Assembly (NCBI RefSeq): GCF_006352065.1
Contig: NZ_CP040915.1
Coordinates: 2,046,001 to 2,110,000, forward strand
DNA length: 64,000 bases
Direction of reading: 5' to 3'
Source: Georgenia yuyongxinii
GTDB lineage: Bacteria; Actinomycetota; Actinomycetes; Actinomycetales; Actinomycetaceae
Shown in pieces: positions 53,408-63,594 of this stretch (positions are counted from its first letter, which is position 1; each line of letters opens with the position of its first letter). The notes under the pieces were generated by a model. That model had not been told where the DNA came from. It saw nothing but the letters and a program-made list of their open reading frames with translations, and did not search any database. A program made the translations under genes and the position numbers.

Positions 53408-53483
53408 GGCACGTGGCGGCGGGGGGAGACGACGGCGGCGGCCGGCCACCCGAAGGTGACCGGCCGCCGTCGGACCTGATCGG

Positions 53484-56228
53484 TCAGGCGTCGCCGCCCG
53501 CCGTGCCGGACTCGCCGGCGTGCACATTGAACAGGTCGTACTTCTCGATCGCCTGCCGCGGGACGTCCCGATCGATCTCACCGCGGTCCGCCAGCGCCTG
53601 CAGCGTCCGCACCGCCATCGAGTGGGCGTCGATGAAGAGCTGACGCCGGGCCGCCGGGCGGGTGTCGGAGTAGCCGAAGCCGTCCGCGCCGAGCGTGTAG
53701 TAGTCGCCCGGCACCCACTCGCGGATGGAGTCCTGCACCTGGTGCTCGTAGTCGCTGGTGGCCACGTACGGGCCGCCGGCGTCGCGAAGCCGGGTGGTCA
53801 CGTACGCCTCGCGGCGCTCCTCGGTCGGGTGGAGGAAGTTGTGCTTGTTGGCCTCCAGACCGTCGCGGCGCAGCTCGTACCAGCTCGTTACCGACCAGAC
53901 GCCCGCGCGGACGCCCCAGTCGTTGGCGAGCAGCTCGCGGGCGTGCACCGCCCACGGCACCCCGACGCCCGAGGCGAGCAGCTGGGCACGCGGGCCGTCA
54001 CCCTCCGGCTCGGCGATGCGATGGATGCCCTTGAGGATGCCCGCGACGTCCACGTTCTCCGGCTCGGCCGGCTGGTGCATCGGCTCGTTGTACACCGTGA
54101 GGTAGTACATGACGTTCGGGTCGCGTGGGTCCTCGCCGTACATCCGCTGCAGACCGTCCTTGACGATGTGGCGGATCTCGTAGGCGTAGGCCGGGTCGTA
54201 GTGCACGAACGCCGGGTTGGTAGACGCGAGCACGGGGGAGTGGCCGTCCATGTGCTGGGTGCCCTCGCCCGCGAGCGTCGTCTTGCCGGCCGTCGCTCCG
54301 ATGACGAACCCGCGCGCCAGCTGGTCCCCGGCCGCCCAGAACTGGTCGCCCGTCCGCTGGAAGCCGAACATCGAGTAGAAGATGTAGACCGGGATCATCG
54401 GCTCGCCGTGCACGGCGTACGACGTTCCGACCACCTGCATCGCCGAGGCCGAGCCGGCCTCGTTGATGCCGGTGTGGAGGATCTGCCCCTGCTCGGACTC
54501 CTTGTAGCTGAGCATGAGGTCGTGGTCCACCGAGGTGTAGTTCTGTCCCTTGACGTTGAAGATCTTCGCCGTCGGGAAGATGGCGTCCAGGCCGAAGGTG
54601 CGTGCCTCGTCGGGGATGATCGGCACGAGCCGCCGGCCGATCTCCTTGTCCTTCATCAGCTCCTTGAGGAGGCGGACGAAGCCCATCGTGGTGGCGACCT
54701 CCTGCTTGCCGGAGCCCTTCGCGAGGATCTCGTAGGGCTTGTCGTCCGGCAGGGTCAGCGTCTTGACGGGGTCGCGGCGCTCGGGGACGAAACCGCCGAG
54801 GGCCTTGCGGCGCTCGAGCATGTACTGCAGCGTCTCGTCGGACTCGTCCGGGCGGTAGTACGGAGCGTTGTAGGGGTCCTCGAGCTGCTCGTCCGAGATC
54901 GGGATGCGCAGGGCGTCACGGAGCATCTTCAGGTCCGTGGTCTTCATCTTCTTCATCTGGTGCGTGGAGTTGCGCCCAGCGAAGCTCGGTCCCAGCCCGT
55001 AGCCCTTGACGGTGTGGGCCAGGATGACGGTCGGCTGCCCGGTGTGCTCGGTGGCGGCCTTGTAGGCGGCGAAGATCTTGCGGTAGTCGTGCCCGCCGCG
55101 CTTGAGCGCCCAGATCTCGTCGTCCGTCATGTTCTTGACGAGCTCCTTGGTGCGCGGGTCGCGACCGAAGAAGTGTTCGCGCACGTAGGCGCCGTCGTTT
55201 GCCTTGTAGGTCTGGTAGTCCCCGTCAAGGGTCTCGTTCATGAGGTTGACGAGCGCGCGGTCCTTGTCCGCGTTGAGCAGGGCGTCCCACTCACGGCCCC
55301 AGATGACCTTGATGACGTTCCAGCCTGCCCCGCGGAACTGGGCCTCCAGCTCCTGGATGATCTTGCCGTTGCCGCGCACCGGTCCGTCGAGGCGCTGCAG
55401 GTTGCAGTTGACCACGAAGGTCAGGTTGTCCAGGTTCTGCTGGGCGGCCTGCTGCAGCATGCCGCGCGACTCCGGCTCGTCCATCTCCCCGTCACCGAGG
55501 AACGCCCAGACGCGCTGCTCCGAGGTGTCCTTGATGCCACGCTCGTGCAGGTAGCGGTTGACCCATGCCTGGTAGATCGCCTGCGCCGGCCCGAGTCCCA
55601 TGGACACGGTGGGGAACTCCCAGAAGTCCGGCATGCGGCGCGGGTGCGGGTAGGACGGCAGCCCGCGGCTGCCCTCCGGATGGGAGTACTCCTGCCGGAA
55701 CCCGTCCAGGTCGGCTTCACTGAGGCGGCCCTCGAGGAAGGCGCGCGCGTAGTTGCCGGGGGAGGCGTGCCCCTGGAAGAAGACCTGGTCGCCACCGCCC
55801 GGGTGGTCCTTGCCGCGGAAGAAGTGGTTCATGCCCACCTCGTACAGCGTGGCCACCGAGGCGTAGGAGGAGATGTGTCCGCCCACCCCGATGTCCGGCC
55901 GCTGGGCGCGCGTGACCATGACGGCCGCGTTCCAGCGGATCCAGCCGCGGTACTTGCGCTCGACGACCTCGTCGCCGGGGAAGTACGGCTCCTCGTGGAT
56001 CCCGATCGTGTTGACGTACGGGGTGGTGATCGGGTTGGGGATCGCCACGCTCCGCTCACGGGCGCGCTTGAGCAGGTTGAGCATGATGTACCGGGCGCGC
56101 GGGCCGCCACGGTCGTCGATGAGACCGTCGAGGGACTCCAACCACTCCTGGGTCTCGTCGGTATCGATGTCCTTTACCTGGCTGAGCAGTCCGTTGATCA
56201 GCGGCGAGGACTCGTCTCGTGAACTCAC
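53484..56228 (-). CDS. aceE: Pyruvate dehydrogenase E1 component, homodimeric
   Basis: A 914-residue thiamine-diphosphate enzyme that decarboxylates pyruvate and passes the acetyl group to lipoyl E2, feeding the TCA cycle and fatty acid synthesis. The TPP/Mg motif is [12 protein letters not shown] followed about 20 residues later by [24 protein letters not shown] and [20 protein letters not shown] are active-site blocks. The start is GTG with AGAGGGA 8 nt upstream. The gene stands alone, as in most Actinobacteria, away from E2/E3 genes. Confidence 0.97.
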   Translation of the reverse strand: MSSRDESSPLINGLLSQVKDIDTDETQEWLESLDGLIDDRGGPRARYIMLNLLKRARERSVAIPNPITTPYVNTIGIHEEPYFPGDEVVERKYRGWIRWNAAVMVTRAQRPDIGVGGHISSYASVATLYEVGMNHFFRGKDHPGGGDQVFFQGHASPGNYARAFLEGRLSEADLDGFRQEYSHPEGSRGLPSYPHPRRMPDFWEFPTVSMGLGPAQAIYQAWVNRYLHERGIKDTSEQRVWAFLGDGEMDEPESRGMLQQAAQQNLDNLTFVVNCNLQRLDGPVRGNGKIIQELEAQFRGAGWNVIKVIWGREWDALLNADKDRALVNLMNETLDGDYQTYKANDGAYVREHFFGRDPRTKELVKNMTDDEIWALKRGGHDYRKIFAAYKAATEHTGQPTVILAHTVKGYGLGPSFAGRNSTHQMKKMKTTDLKMLRDALRIPISDEQLEDPYNAPYYRPDESDETLQYMLERRKALGGFVPERRDPVKTLTLPDDKPYEILAKGSGKQEVATTMGFVRLLKELMKDKEIGRRLVPIIPDEARTFGLDAIFPTAKIFNVKGQNYTSVDHDLMLSYKESEQGQILHTGINEAGSASAMQVVGTSYAVHGEPMIPVYIFYSMFGFQRTGDQFWAAGDQLARGFVIGATAGKTTLAGEGTQHMDGHSPVLASTNPAFVHYDPAYAYEIRHIVKDGLQRMYGEDPRDPNVMYYLTVYNEPMHQPAEPENVDVAGILKGIHRIAEPEGDGPRAQLLASGVGVPWAVHARELLANDWGVRAGVWSVTSWYELRRDGLEANKHNFLHPTEERREAYVTTRLRDAGGPYVATSDYEHQVQDSIREWVPGDYYTLGADGFGYSDTRPAARRQLFIDAHSMAVRTLQALADRGEIDRDVPRQAIEKYDLFNVHAGESGTAGGDA

Positions 56229-56510
56229 GCGTTCCCTCTTCTCACTTCTGGCGGCGGCGGTGGCGCTGTCGGCGCTCCGCCGTTCAGGGTAGGACCATTG
56301 TCCGCCCTTGACCTGAGTGTGGCCCACCCCGAACCGCCTGACGTGCTGTGACTCTGCTGACAGCATCGACCGAAAAAGTCCGGCAATGAGTCGCGAGACC
56401 TCCCGGCTTGCACATTGCGGCCCCGCTACGGTGGGGTTGACCACACAGCGGCGGCACGGCGACCAGCCTGCCGCCCGGACGGGGATCGCCCCAGGGAAGG
56501 CAGGACACAC

Positions 56511-56936
56511 GTGGCAGTCAGCGCGGGCGCGGGAGCCGGCAACAGGTTCGGCTTCACCACCGGGCAGGTGATCCAGGAGTTCGGTTACGACGACGACGTC
56601 GACCCCAGCGTCCGGGAGAAGATCGAGACGGTCACCGGCACGGAGCTCGTCGACGAGGAGTACGGCGACGTCTGCGACGGCACCCTGATCTGGTGGCGCG
56701 AGGACGACGCCGAGCACGAGGACCTCACCGACCTCCTCGTCGAGGCCCAGTCGAACCTGGAGGACGGCGGCGGTCTCATCTGGGTCCTCACCCCCAAGCC
56801 GGGGCGTCAAGGGCACGTGCGGCCCGCCGATGTCGAGGAGGCCGCCCAGACCGCGGGCATGCACGCCACCTCCGCCGCCACCGTCGCGGACGAGTGGTCC
56901 GGCATCCGCATCGCCTCCCGCAGCCGAGGACGCTGA
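56511..56936 (+). CDS. DUF3052 family protein
   Basis: A 141-residue acidic protein ([20 protein letters not shown] at the N-terminus). The DUF3052 blocks [28 protein letters not shown] and [17 protein letters not shown] are present. It is conserved in Actinobacteria next to aceE, with unknown function. It is divergent from aceE across a 282-nt spacer without other genes, and abuts the peroxiredoxin gene. GTG start with GGCAGGAC upstream. Confidence 0.92.
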   Translation: MAVSAGAGAGNRFGFTTGQVIQEFGYDDDVDPSVREKIETVTGTELVDEEYGDVCDGTLIWWREDDAEHEDLTDLLVEAQSNLEDGGGLIWVLTPKPGRQGHVRPADVEEAAQTAGMHATSAATVADEWSGIRIASRSRGR

Positions 56937-57425
56937 GTGGCAGCGCAGGCGACGACGGCGCCTGGCGGCGTCGTCGTGGGTCAGCCGGCTCCGGACTTCG
57001 AGCTGCCGGACACGCACGGCACCCCGGTGCGGCTCTCCGGCCTGCGGGGTGCGCCGGTCGCGCTGGTGTTCTTCCCGTTCGTGTTCTCCGGGATCTGTAC
57101 CTCCGAGCTGTGCGAGCTGCGGGACAACCTCGCCGACTTCGCCGCGCGGGGCGTGCGCCTGCTGGCGATCTCCACCGACGCGATGTTCGCCCAGCGCGCC
57201 TGGGCCGAGGCCGAGGGGTTCGGGTTCGACCTGCTCTCGGACTTCTGGCCGCACGGCGCCGTCTCGCGCGCCTACGGCGTGCTTGACGAGGCCAACGGTC
57301 ACGCGCTGCGCGGCAGCTTCCTACTCGACGCCGACGGCGTGGTCCGGTGGAGCGTGGTCAACCCGCGTGGGCAGGCCCGCGAGCTTGCTGCCTACCGGGC
57401 CGCACTCACCGGGCTGGGGGAGTAG
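56937..57425 (+). CDS. AhpE-like peroxiredoxin
   Basis: A 162-residue thiol peroxidase that reduces hydrogen peroxide and organic hydroperoxides. The peroxidatic cysteine is C54 in the family motif P47-x3-S51-x2-C54 (FPFVFSGIC). A second cysteine, C59, lies one turn later. There is no C-terminal resolving Cys, consistent with a 1-Cys AhpE-type enzyme. It starts at GTG directly after the DUF3052 stop. The pair is conserved next to aceE in Actinobacteria. Confidence 0.92.
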   Translation: MAAQATTAPGGVVVGQPAPDFELPDTHGTPVRLSGLRGAPVALVFFPFVFSGICTSELCELRDNLADFAARGVRLLAISTDAMFAQRAWAEAEGFGFDLLSDFWPHGAVSRAYGVLDEANGHALRGSFLLDADGVVRWSVVNPRGQARELAAYRAALTGLGE

Positions 57426-57530
57426 CGCTCCCGCCGGGCTGGGGCGAGTAGCGCCGCTCTCGCCCACCCCACGGTTGATGGCTCCAGGAGCGAGCGGCCG
57501 GACCCGTCCTCCGGGCGGTCGCCGCTGCCC

Positions 57531-57536
57531 TAGGCT
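57531..57536 (+). promoter_or_regulatory. -10 box for tRNA-Val
   Basis: TAGGCT lies 24 nt before the mature 5' end of tRNA-Val. Confidence 0.45.
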
Positions 57537-57560
57537 GTCCCGGGCGCGTACCGCGCCGCA

Positions 57561-57637
57561 CGGGCCTGTAGCTCAGTTGGTCAGAGCGCCGCGCTTACAC
57601 CGCGGAGGTCGTCGGTTCGAGACCGGCCGGGCCCACC
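57561..57637 (+). tRNA. tRNA-Val (TAC)
   Basis: 77 nt with encoded CCA. The acceptor is GGGCCTG/CGGGCCC, the D-arm GTAGCTCAGTTGGTCAGAGC, the anticodon stem CCGCG/CGCGG with loop CTTACAC (anticodon TAC), and the T-arm GTCGGTTCGAGACCGGC. Confidence 0.97.
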
Positions 57638-57681
57638 AGAACCGCCGCTCGACGGCGGCTGCCCGCCATCACCTGCGCCGG

Positions 57682-57687
57682 TAGGCT
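57682..57687 (+). promoter_or_regulatory. -10 box of a probably leaderless Nif3-like transcript
   Basis: TAGGCT ends 7 nt before the ATG at 57695, with no Shine-Dalgarno between. Confidence 0.5.
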
Positions 57688-57694
57688 CCCCGCC

Positions 57695-58852
57695 ATGCCC
57701 CTCACGCTCGCCGACGTCGTAGACCTCCTCGAGCGGCGGTACCCGCCCGGGACCGCCGAGGACTGGGACGCCGTCGGGCTCGTGGCCGGTGACCCCGCCG
57801 CGCCCGTGCGCAAGGTGCTGCTCGCGGTCGACCCCACCGAGGAGGTCGTCGCGGAGGCCCTCGAGTGGGGCGCGGACCTGCTGGTCACTCACCACCCGCT
57901 GTACCTGCGGGGCACCTCGACCGTGGCCGCCACGACGCCCAAGGGCCGCATGATCCACGCGCTGCTGACCGGCGGCTGCGGCCTGTACGTCGCCCACACC
58001 AATGCCGATGCCGCGTCCGACGGCGTCGCGCAGGCTCTCGCGGACACGCTCGGCCTGGTCGGCACCCGCCCGCTCGTCCCGCTTGACGGGGCCGCGCTCG
58101 ACACACTCGTCACATTCGTGCCCCGTGAGCACACGCAGTCCCTGCTCGACGCGCTGGCCGACGCCGGTGCGGGCCGTCTGGGGGAGTACGAGCGGGCCGC
58201 ATTCACGTCGCCCGGCACGGGCACGTTCCGTCCGCTGGCGGGGGCACAGCCCGCGATCGGGCAGGTCGGGACGGTGGAGGCGGTGGCCGAGGACCGGCTG
58301 GAGATCGTGCTGCCCCGGGAGCGCCGCACCGCGGTGCTCGCCGCGCTGCAGGCGGCGCACCCCTACGAGGAGCCGGCCTTCACGCTCGTGGCGCAGCCGA
58401 CGCAGCCGGCCGTGACCGGCACGGGTCGGGTCGGGGAGCTGCCCGCACCCGTGACACTGCAGGCCTTCGCCGAGCAGGTGGCCACCGTCCTCCCCGCGAC
58501 GCCGCAGGGCATCCGGGTGGGGGGCGACCTCGACGCCGAGGTACGCACCGTCGCAGTGTGCGGCGGGGCCGGGGATTCGCTGCTCGAGGTGGCACGGCGC
58601 AGCGGCGCGGACGTCTATCTCACCGCCGACCTGCGCCACCACCCCGCCTCGGAGCACCTGGCGGGCGGTCGCCCGTTCCTCGTCGACGCCACCCACTGGG
58701 CGAGCGAGTGGCCCTGGCTGCCCCGCGCCGCCGAGGGGTTGCGTACCGACGCCGCCTCGCGCGGCGCTAGGTTGGACCTGCGGGTCTCCACGTTGGTGAC
58801 CGACCCCTGGACTCTGCGCCTGGCGCAACCGCACTCACAACAGCACAGCTGA
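57695..58852 (+). CDS. Nif3-like dinuclear metal-centre protein
   Basis: A 385-residue member of the Nif3/GTP cyclohydrolase I type 2-like family, whose cellular role is unclear. Metal ligands are visible in LLVTHHPLY and near the C-terminus (LTADLRHHPASEHL, LVDATHWASEWP). VDPTEEVVAEALEWGADLLV precedes the first His pair, and the PII-like insert domain carries HPYEEPAFTLV. The gene is followed closely by the coiled-coil gene and the RNase H fusion, an order conserved in Actinobacteria. Confidence 0.93.
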   Translation: MPLTLADVVDLLERRYPPGTAEDWDAVGLVAGDPAAPVRKVLLAVDPTEEVVAEALEWGADLLVTHHPLYLRGTSTVAATTPKGRMIHALLTGGCGLYVAHTNADAASDGVAQALADTLGLVGTRPLVPLDGAALDTLVTFVPREHTQSLLDALADAGAGRLGEYERAAFTSPGTGTFRPLAGAQPAIGQVGTVEAVAEDRLEIVLPRERRTAVLAALQAAHPYEEPAFTLVAQPTQPAVTGTGRVGELPAPVTLQAFAEQVATVLPATPQGIRVGGDLDAEVRTVAVCGGAGDSLLEVARRSGADVYLTADLRHHPASEHLAGGRPFLVDATHWASEWPWLPRAAEGLRTDAASRGARLDLRVSTLVTDPWTLRLAQPHSQQHS

Positions 58853-58874
58853 GCACAACCGAAGGAGCACGCCT

Positions 58875-59615
58875 GTGACCACCGCCCCCGTGAAGGACCA
58901 GCGCCGGCTGCTCGACCTGCAGGCGCTCGACACGCGCGCCGCGAAGCTCGCCCACCAGCGCCGCTCCCTGCCCGTGCTCGCGACCCTGGCCGAGCTCGAA
59001 GGGCGGGCCGAGGACCTGCACCGGGCCCAGGTGGAGGCGAAAACCCTGGCGTCGGACACGCGCCGCGAGCTCACCAAGGCCGAGGCCGACGTCGAGCAGG
59101 TCCGCAGCCGCGCCGTCCGGCACCAGGCCAAGCTCGACGCCGGGGCGGGCCTCTCCCGTGAGCTGGTAGCCCTGCAGACCGAGGTGGCCCAGCTGGCCCA
59201 GCGTCAGGGCGTGCTCGAGGAGATCGAGCTGGAGATCATGGAGCGGCTGGAAGCGGCGGAGGTACGGGTGGCCGACCTCGATATGCAGGAGCGCGCGGTC
59301 GCGGCTGACGTCGACCGGCACACCGCCGACCGGGACGCGCAGTTCGCGACTCTCGACGCCGAGATGGCCGAGGTCCGCGCCGAGCGGGAGACGGTCGCCG
59401 GCGACATCGACGCGGAGCTGCTCGACCTGTACGAGTACGCCCGCCGCCGCACCGGCGGGCTCGGCGCCGTCGCGCTGCGCGGGCGGCGCACCGAGGGCGC
59501 GCAGGTGGACTTCTCGCTCAGTGAGCTGGCGGCCATCGACGCCGCCGGGCCCGATGAGGTGCTCACCTCCGAGGAGCACGGCTACGTTCTGGTCCGGCTC
59601 GACGAGGGTCAGTGA
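58875..59615 (+). CDS. Coiled-coil protein with degenerate C4 zinc ribbon
   Basis: A 246-residue protein. Residues 10-175 are a long antiparallel coiled coil (LVALQTEVAQLAQRQGVLEE). The end corresponds to the C4 zinc-ribbon of this actinobacterial family. The framework is kept (GAVALRGRRTEGAQVDFSLS, DEVLTSEEHGYVLVRL), but all four expected cysteines are replaced (T, A, S, H). It may act in translation or RNA quality control, which is not established. Start GTG; the stop overlaps the next start (GTGA). Confidence 0.85.
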   Translation: MTTAPVKDQRRLLDLQALDTRAAKLAHQRRSLPVLATLAELEGRAEDLHRAQVEAKTLASDTRRELTKAEADVEQVRSRAVRHQAKLDAGAGLSRELVALQTEVAQLAQRQGVLEEIELEIMERLEAAEVRVADLDMQERAVAADVDRHTADRDAQFATLDAEMAEVRAERETVAGDIDAELLDLYEYARRRTGGLGAVALRGRRTEGAQVDFSLSELAAIDAAGPDEVLTSEEHGYVLVRLDEGQ

Positions 59616-61072
59616 CGACCACCCCGGGTGACGAAGGAGACCAGGGCGCGCTCTTCTCGCACGGCCAGGGCGACGTCTTCGCGCGCGGGGCCTCGGCCGG
59701 TCCGCCCGGGGCATCAGGCGCTTCAGCCGGTCCGCCCGCCCCGTCGGGGCGCAGGCTGGTCGTCGAGACCGACGGCGGCTCGCGCGGCAATCCCGGCCAC
59801 GCCGGGTACGGCGCCGTCGTGCGCGAGGCGGGCACCGGCCGGGTTCTGGCGGAGTGGGCGGGCTACCTGGGCATCGCCACCAACAACGTCGCCGAGTACA
59901 TGGCGGTGGTCAACGGGCTGCTGGCCTCAGCCGAGCTCGACCCGGGCGCCACGGTGGAGGTCCGGGCCGACTCCAAGCTCGTCGTCGAGCAGATGAGCGG
60001 GCGCTGGAAGATCAAGCACGCCGACCTGCGCGCCCTGGCCGAGCAGGCCCGGGCCGCGTTCGACCCCGCGCGGGTGCGCTACACGTGGGTGCCCCGCGAG
60101 CAGAACACCGCCGCGGACGCACTGGCCAACGCCGTCATGGACTCCCACGGCCAGATCCGCCGGAACCACGACCGGCCCACCGCCGCGCTGCGTGCCGTGC
60201 CTGGCGAGGTCGGTGTCCCGTGGGACGTGCCCGCCCCCGCAAGCGTGCGCGGCCCTGCCCACGACGCGGGGCCCACGGCCGACGACGCACCGGCCACCGC
60301 CGCCGGGGCGCAGGTCGTTGCCGGCAACGCCCAGACCACCGAGGAGGTCGTCGCCGCCCGGACGAACGCGCCGCGTATGTCGGGCACACCGCTGCCGCGC
60401 ATGGGCGGTGAACCGGCCACCGTGGTCCTGGTGCGGCACGGTGTCACGGAGCTGACGGAGACCGGCAGGTACTCGGGCGGTGACACGCCCGGGCCCGCCC
60501 TCAGCGTGCAGGGCCGCGCCCAGGCCGAGCGTGCGGCCATACTGGTGGGCCGGGTCGGGGTGGACGTCTGGACGGACGTGCCCGTCCCGACGGCGGTGGT
60601 CGCCTCGCCGATGGTCCGCACCCAGGAGACCGGGGCCGCGGTGGCTCGGTCCCTCGGGCTGCCCGTCGTCAGCGACGACCGGTTCGCCGAGTGCCGCTTC
60701 GGGCAGTGGGACGGGTTGACGGTGCCCGAGATCGAGGCGGGCTGGCCCGGCCAGGTGCTGGACTGGGCCACCACCGCGGACGTGCGGCCGCCGGGCGGCG
60801 AGTCCCTGCGAGACGTGGGGGCGCGGGTGGCACGTGGGCTGCGCGCGGTCGCCGCGCGCCATCAGGGCGCCACGGTGGTCCTTGCCGCCCACACCGTGGT
60901 GATCCGCGCCGCGGTGGGCCTGGTGGGGCGGCTCGCCCCCGGCCACTGGTCGGCGGTCCGCATCCCGCCCGCCTCGCTCACGATCGTGCGGGTCTGGCCG
61001 CGGCCGGACGTGGACGGCAGGCTCGTCGGGGACCTCACCGTGGTGGGATGCCCCTCCGAGCTGGTGGCCTAG
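59612..61072 (+). CDS. Bifunctional RNase HI / acid phosphatase
   Basis: A 486-residue two-domain protein like mycobacterial Rv2228c. The RNase HI domain (about 48-190) has catalytic D54 (ETDGGSRGNPG), E95 (NVAEYMAV), D120 (RADSKLVVEQ) and a late D in NTAADALANA. A Pro/Ala linker follows. The C-terminal histidine-phosphatase (CobC-like) has H276 in LVRHGVTE and a second His in LAAHTVVIR. It removes RNA from hybrids, and the phosphatase part may act on alpha-ribazole phosphate. The start is GTG in a 4-nt overlap. Confidence 0.94.
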   Translation: MTTTPGDEGDQGALFSHGQGDVFARGASAGPPGASGASAGPPAPSGRRLVVETDGGSRGNPGHAGYGAVVREAGTGRVLAEWAGYLGIATNNVAEYMAVVNGLLASAELDPGATVEVRADSKLVVEQMSGRWKIKHADLRALAEQARAAFDPARVRYTWVPREQNTAADALANAVMDSHGQIRRNHDRPTAALRAVPGEVGVPWDVPAPASVRGPAHDAGPTADDAPATAAGAQVVAGNAQTTEEVVAARTNAPRMSGTPLPRMGGEPATVVLVRHGVTELTETGRYSGGDTPGPALSVQGRAQAERAAILVGRVGVDVWTDVPVPTAVVASPMVRTQETGAAVARSLGLPVVSDDRFAECRFGQWDGLTVPEIEAGWPGQVLDWATTADVRPPGGESLRDVGARVARGLRAVAARHQGATVVLAAHTVVIRAAVGLVGRLAPGHWSAVRIPPASLTIVRVWPRPDVDGRLVGDLTVVGCPSELVA

Positions 61073-61590
61073 GCGAAGACGGTCACCCACAGCCGCCAGT
61101 CGTTGTCGTCGAGCTGCTCCGGCGTGTAGGCCCAGGAGTGCTCCCGCGGCATCACGCCGTCACCGCGCAGGCGCAGGGTGAAGCCGGCGTGGTCGGGGAC
61201 GTCGGCGAACTCGGTGGTCCAGTGGCAGCCGTGCGGCGAGGGCCGGGGGGCGCCGTCGAGCGTGGCGGCTTCGATCACGGCACCGGCGCCGTCGAGGAGA
61301 GCGACCTCGGCGCCGTCGAAGAACGAGCCGGTGTACTCGTCGGCGGGGCAGGAGTCGCGCACGGTCGAGCCGGCGTCGCTGACGACGACACTGAGCGTGG
61401 CGGGGTGCTCGGCGCCGGAGACCGCAGAGCCAACCATCGCGACCGTGACGCCGATGGGCAGTACTGCGGCGGCCACGAGCGCGGCACGTCTCCTTCGGGA
61501 GCGTCCGCGCGGTTCACGGGTTCCGGACACTGCCGGGTCAGCCGACGTGCTGGTTGCGCCGTCATGCTGGTGAGCCGCGACTGCGGACAT
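61069..61590 (-). CDS. Membrane-anchored hypothetical protein
   Basis: A 173-residue protein. A basic cytoplasmic segment (RGRSRRRRAALVAAAVLPIG) leads into one membrane helix, followed by an extracytoplasmic domain with two cysteines (SCPADEY, HGCHWTTEF) that may pair. No family is recognised. It is convergent with the RNase H gene and overlaps its end by 4 nt. AGGAGGGTAG lies directly before the ATG. Confidence 0.7.
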   Translation of the reverse strand: MSAVAAHQHDGATSTSADPAVSGTREPRGRSRRRRAALVAAAVLPIGVTVAMVGSAVSGAEHPATLSVVVSDAGSTVRDSCPADEYTGSFFDGAEVALLDGAGAVIEAATLDGAPRPSPHGCHWTTEFADVPDHAGFTLRLRGDGVMPREHSWAYTPEQLDDNDWRLWVTVFA

Positions 61591-61753
61591 CTACCCTCCT
61601 GTGCTTTTGTGGTGAGACAAACATTCTATGCGGGGCGATTCGGACGAAACCGTCATCCTGGGGTCGCGGCGCGGTGACCTGCCACACCAGGCCGAGCGGG
61701 GGCAAACATGCCGCGGGACGTGCCGGCGGGATGGTGTACCGGCACCGGTCCGG

Positions 61754-62551
61754 TCAGGAGCGCTCGACCAGCGTGAGAGTCCGGGGCCCCCGCACGGCCG
61801 GGCCCAGCTCCACGGCATGGACGGCGCCCGCCTCCTGGCCTGCTGTGCGGGTCAACTCCTCCGCCGCTCCGGCCAGGTCCTCGGCCGTGCGCGGGGCGCG
61901 CCCGCCACGGGTGAGCAGATGGTGGGTGAGGACTCCACGGGCGTGCTTGGCGTTGTGCGAGACCACCTGACGGCGGCCGTCCTGCTCCCGCACCACCTGG
62001 ACGACGACGTGCTCGGCCCCCGCGGGAGGTCGCCAGGCCGTGGCGTACGTGGCGGAGCGGCAGTCCACGACGACGTTACCCGTGGCCTGCTCGTCGAGGG
62101 CGTCCCCGAGTCGCGAGCGCCAGAACGCCGCCAGCTTCCCGGCTCCCGGGAGGTCCACGCCCATGGACAGCCGGTAGGCGGGGACGGCGTCGGCGGGCGT
62201 GAGCACGCCCCACAGCCCGGAGAAGATGCGCACGCTCTCGCGGGCGCGGCGGGCGGAACTACCGCGAAGCGCGCGCAGCCCGGCGGCGGCGTAGAGCACC
62301 CCGGTGTACACGGCTGCGGCGGGCGCCGCCGGCGCCGTGCGGAGGACAAGGTTGTGGCCCACCTCGTCTGCGACCTTGGCTCCGACGCCCAGGATCGCGG
62401 GCGCGTCGGGTCGTGCGGAGACCTGCTCGACGGCGCCGAGCACGAGCTCACGGGCACCGGTCAGCGCCGGCGCGCTCAGGGCGGCCAGGTCGACCGGTGC
62501 ACCCGTCGCCGGCGGGGTCTTGCCCTCGGAGGGCGGCAGGAGCAGGAGCAC
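61754..62551 (-). CDS. yaaA: YaaA (UPF0246) peroxide stress protein
   Basis: A 265-residue DUF328 protein. In E. coli YaaA limits free iron during peroxide stress and binds DNA. Conserved blocks are LLLPPSEGKT at the N-terminus, YTGVLYAAAGLRAL, RIFSGLWGVLTPAD, YRLSMGVDLPG and the C-terminal VSHNAKHARGVLTHHLL. The start is GTG at 62551, because the longer open frame continues into the RNase P RNA gene. Confidence 0.93.
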   Translation of the reverse strand: MLLLLPPSEGKTPPATGAPVDLAALSAPALTGARELVLGAVEQVSARPDAPAILGVGAKVADEVGHNLVLRTAPAAPAAAVYTGVLYAAAGLRALRGSSARRARESVRIFSGLWGVLTPADAVPAYRLSMGVDLPGAGKLAAFWRSRLGDALDEQATGNVVVDCRSATYATAWRPPAGAEHVVVQVVREQDGRRQVVSHNAKHARGVLTHHLLTRGGRAPRTAEDLAGAAEELTRTAGQEAGAVHAVELGPAVRGPRTLTLVERS

Positions 62552-62731
62552 CGGTGGATGGTAACGCCGCGCCGCTCCCGACTTCGGACGGTGCCCGGCC
62601 GGTGGACTCAACCCTGGGGAGCGTGGCCCCTGGACGCGTGGCGTGGCCGAGAGGCGTGGCCGCTGTGGCCGCGGGCAGCAGGTCACCCGGCCACCGGGAC
62701 CGGTCGGCACCCACCCGCCGACGGTGGCCGG

Positions 62732-62737
62732 TAGACT
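62732..62737 (+). promoter_or_regulatory. -10 box of rnpB
   Basis: TAGACT ends 7 nt before the 5' end of the RNase P RNA, the correct spacing for transcription to start at the mature end. Confidence 0.55.
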
Positions 62738-62744
62738 GCGGGCG

Positions 62745-63133
62745 CGGATGAGTCGGCCAGGCGGTCGCGTCGTCCCGGCTCCGGCCGGGGCGCCGAGGAA
62801 CGTCCGGGCTCCGTAGGGCAGGGTGGTGGGTAACGCCCACCCGGGGTGACCCGCGGGAAAGTGCCACAGAAAGCAGACCGCCACGGTGCCTCGGCACCGC
62901 GGTAAGGGTGAAACGGTGGTGTAAGAGACCACCAGCGCGGCGGGTGACCGTCGCGGCTAGGTAAACCCCACCCGGAGCAAGACCAGACAGCAGGCGTTCG
63001 AGGGCGGCCCGCCCGAGCCTGTGGGTAGGTCGCTGGAGGCGTGCGGCAACGTACGTCGTAGATGGATGGCCGCCACCGCGGCGCCGGTAACGGCTCCGCG
63101 GGACAGAACCCGGCGTACCGGCCGACTCATCCG
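62745..63133 (+). ncRNA. rnpB: RNase P RNA, type A
   Basis: A catalytic RNA of about 389 nt that matures tRNA 5' ends. The 5' end CGGATGAGTCGGCC pairs with GGCCGACTCATCCG at the 3' end (P1). Universally conserved regions are visible: GAGGAACGTCCGGGCTCC, ACAGAAAGCAGACCG, GGTAAGGGTGAAACGGTG, the TAAGAGACCACCAGC loop and AGGTAAACCCCACCCGGAGC. GACAGAACCCGG lies near the 3' side. Confidence 0.96.
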
Positions 63134-63190
63134 CCCACGTCGGGCAACGGCGTGCGCAGCCATCCGAGGACGGCTGCGCACGAGGCGGGG

Positions 63191-63403
63191 TCAGTACTCG
63201 TTGGGCATGAGCACCCAGAGGATGAAGTAGACGATGAACTGGCTGCCTGGCAGAACCATGAGCAGCAGGACGAAGAGCAGTCGGGTCACCCAGGGCCCCA
63301 GGCCGAACCGGCGCCCCAGGCCGGCGCAGACGCCGGCGATGACCCGCGTGTCGCGGGGGCGCACGAGCCCCTGACGGCGGAAGTTGGTACGGACGTCGGT
63401 CAC
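63191..63403 (-). CDS. PspC-domain small membrane protein
   Basis: A 70-residue protein with one PspC domain: RVIAGVCAGLGRRFGLGPWV followed by a hydrophobic helix VTRLLFVLLLMVLPGSQFIV and YFILWVLMPNEY. PspC proteins belong to envelope-stress (phage shock) responses. It stands alone here, without pspA. Confidence 0.88.
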   Translation of the reverse strand: MTDVRTNFRRQGLVRPRDTRVIAGVCAGLGRRFGLGPWVTRLLFVLLLMVLPGSQFIVYFILWVLMPNEY

Positions 63404-63594
63404 TGGATCGGCCCTTCTCGTAGCGGTGGTGCGATGACTCCACTACGGTCGCGCACTGCGGTGATCCGCCGCATCAGGGACGTCCCTGGTTCAGCCCCTG
63501 ATCACCGGCCAGGGCGTCCCGGCCTGCGCGGCCGCATGTCCGACGGCGTGCGCAGGGCAGGGCGCGCGGCACGACCCGATGCCGACGTCATCGG

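Noticed and set aside
53520-56222. A 900-residue open frame on the plus strand opposite aceE
   Set aside because: It is a shadow of the high-GC aceE coding strand. The composition is Val/Leu/Arg/Glu-rich without domains, and aceE has all its catalytic motifs.
62552-62932. N-terminal extension of YaaA to 392 residues
   Set aside because: It overlaps the RNase P RNA gene. The family N-terminus LLLPPSEGKT fixes the start at 62551.
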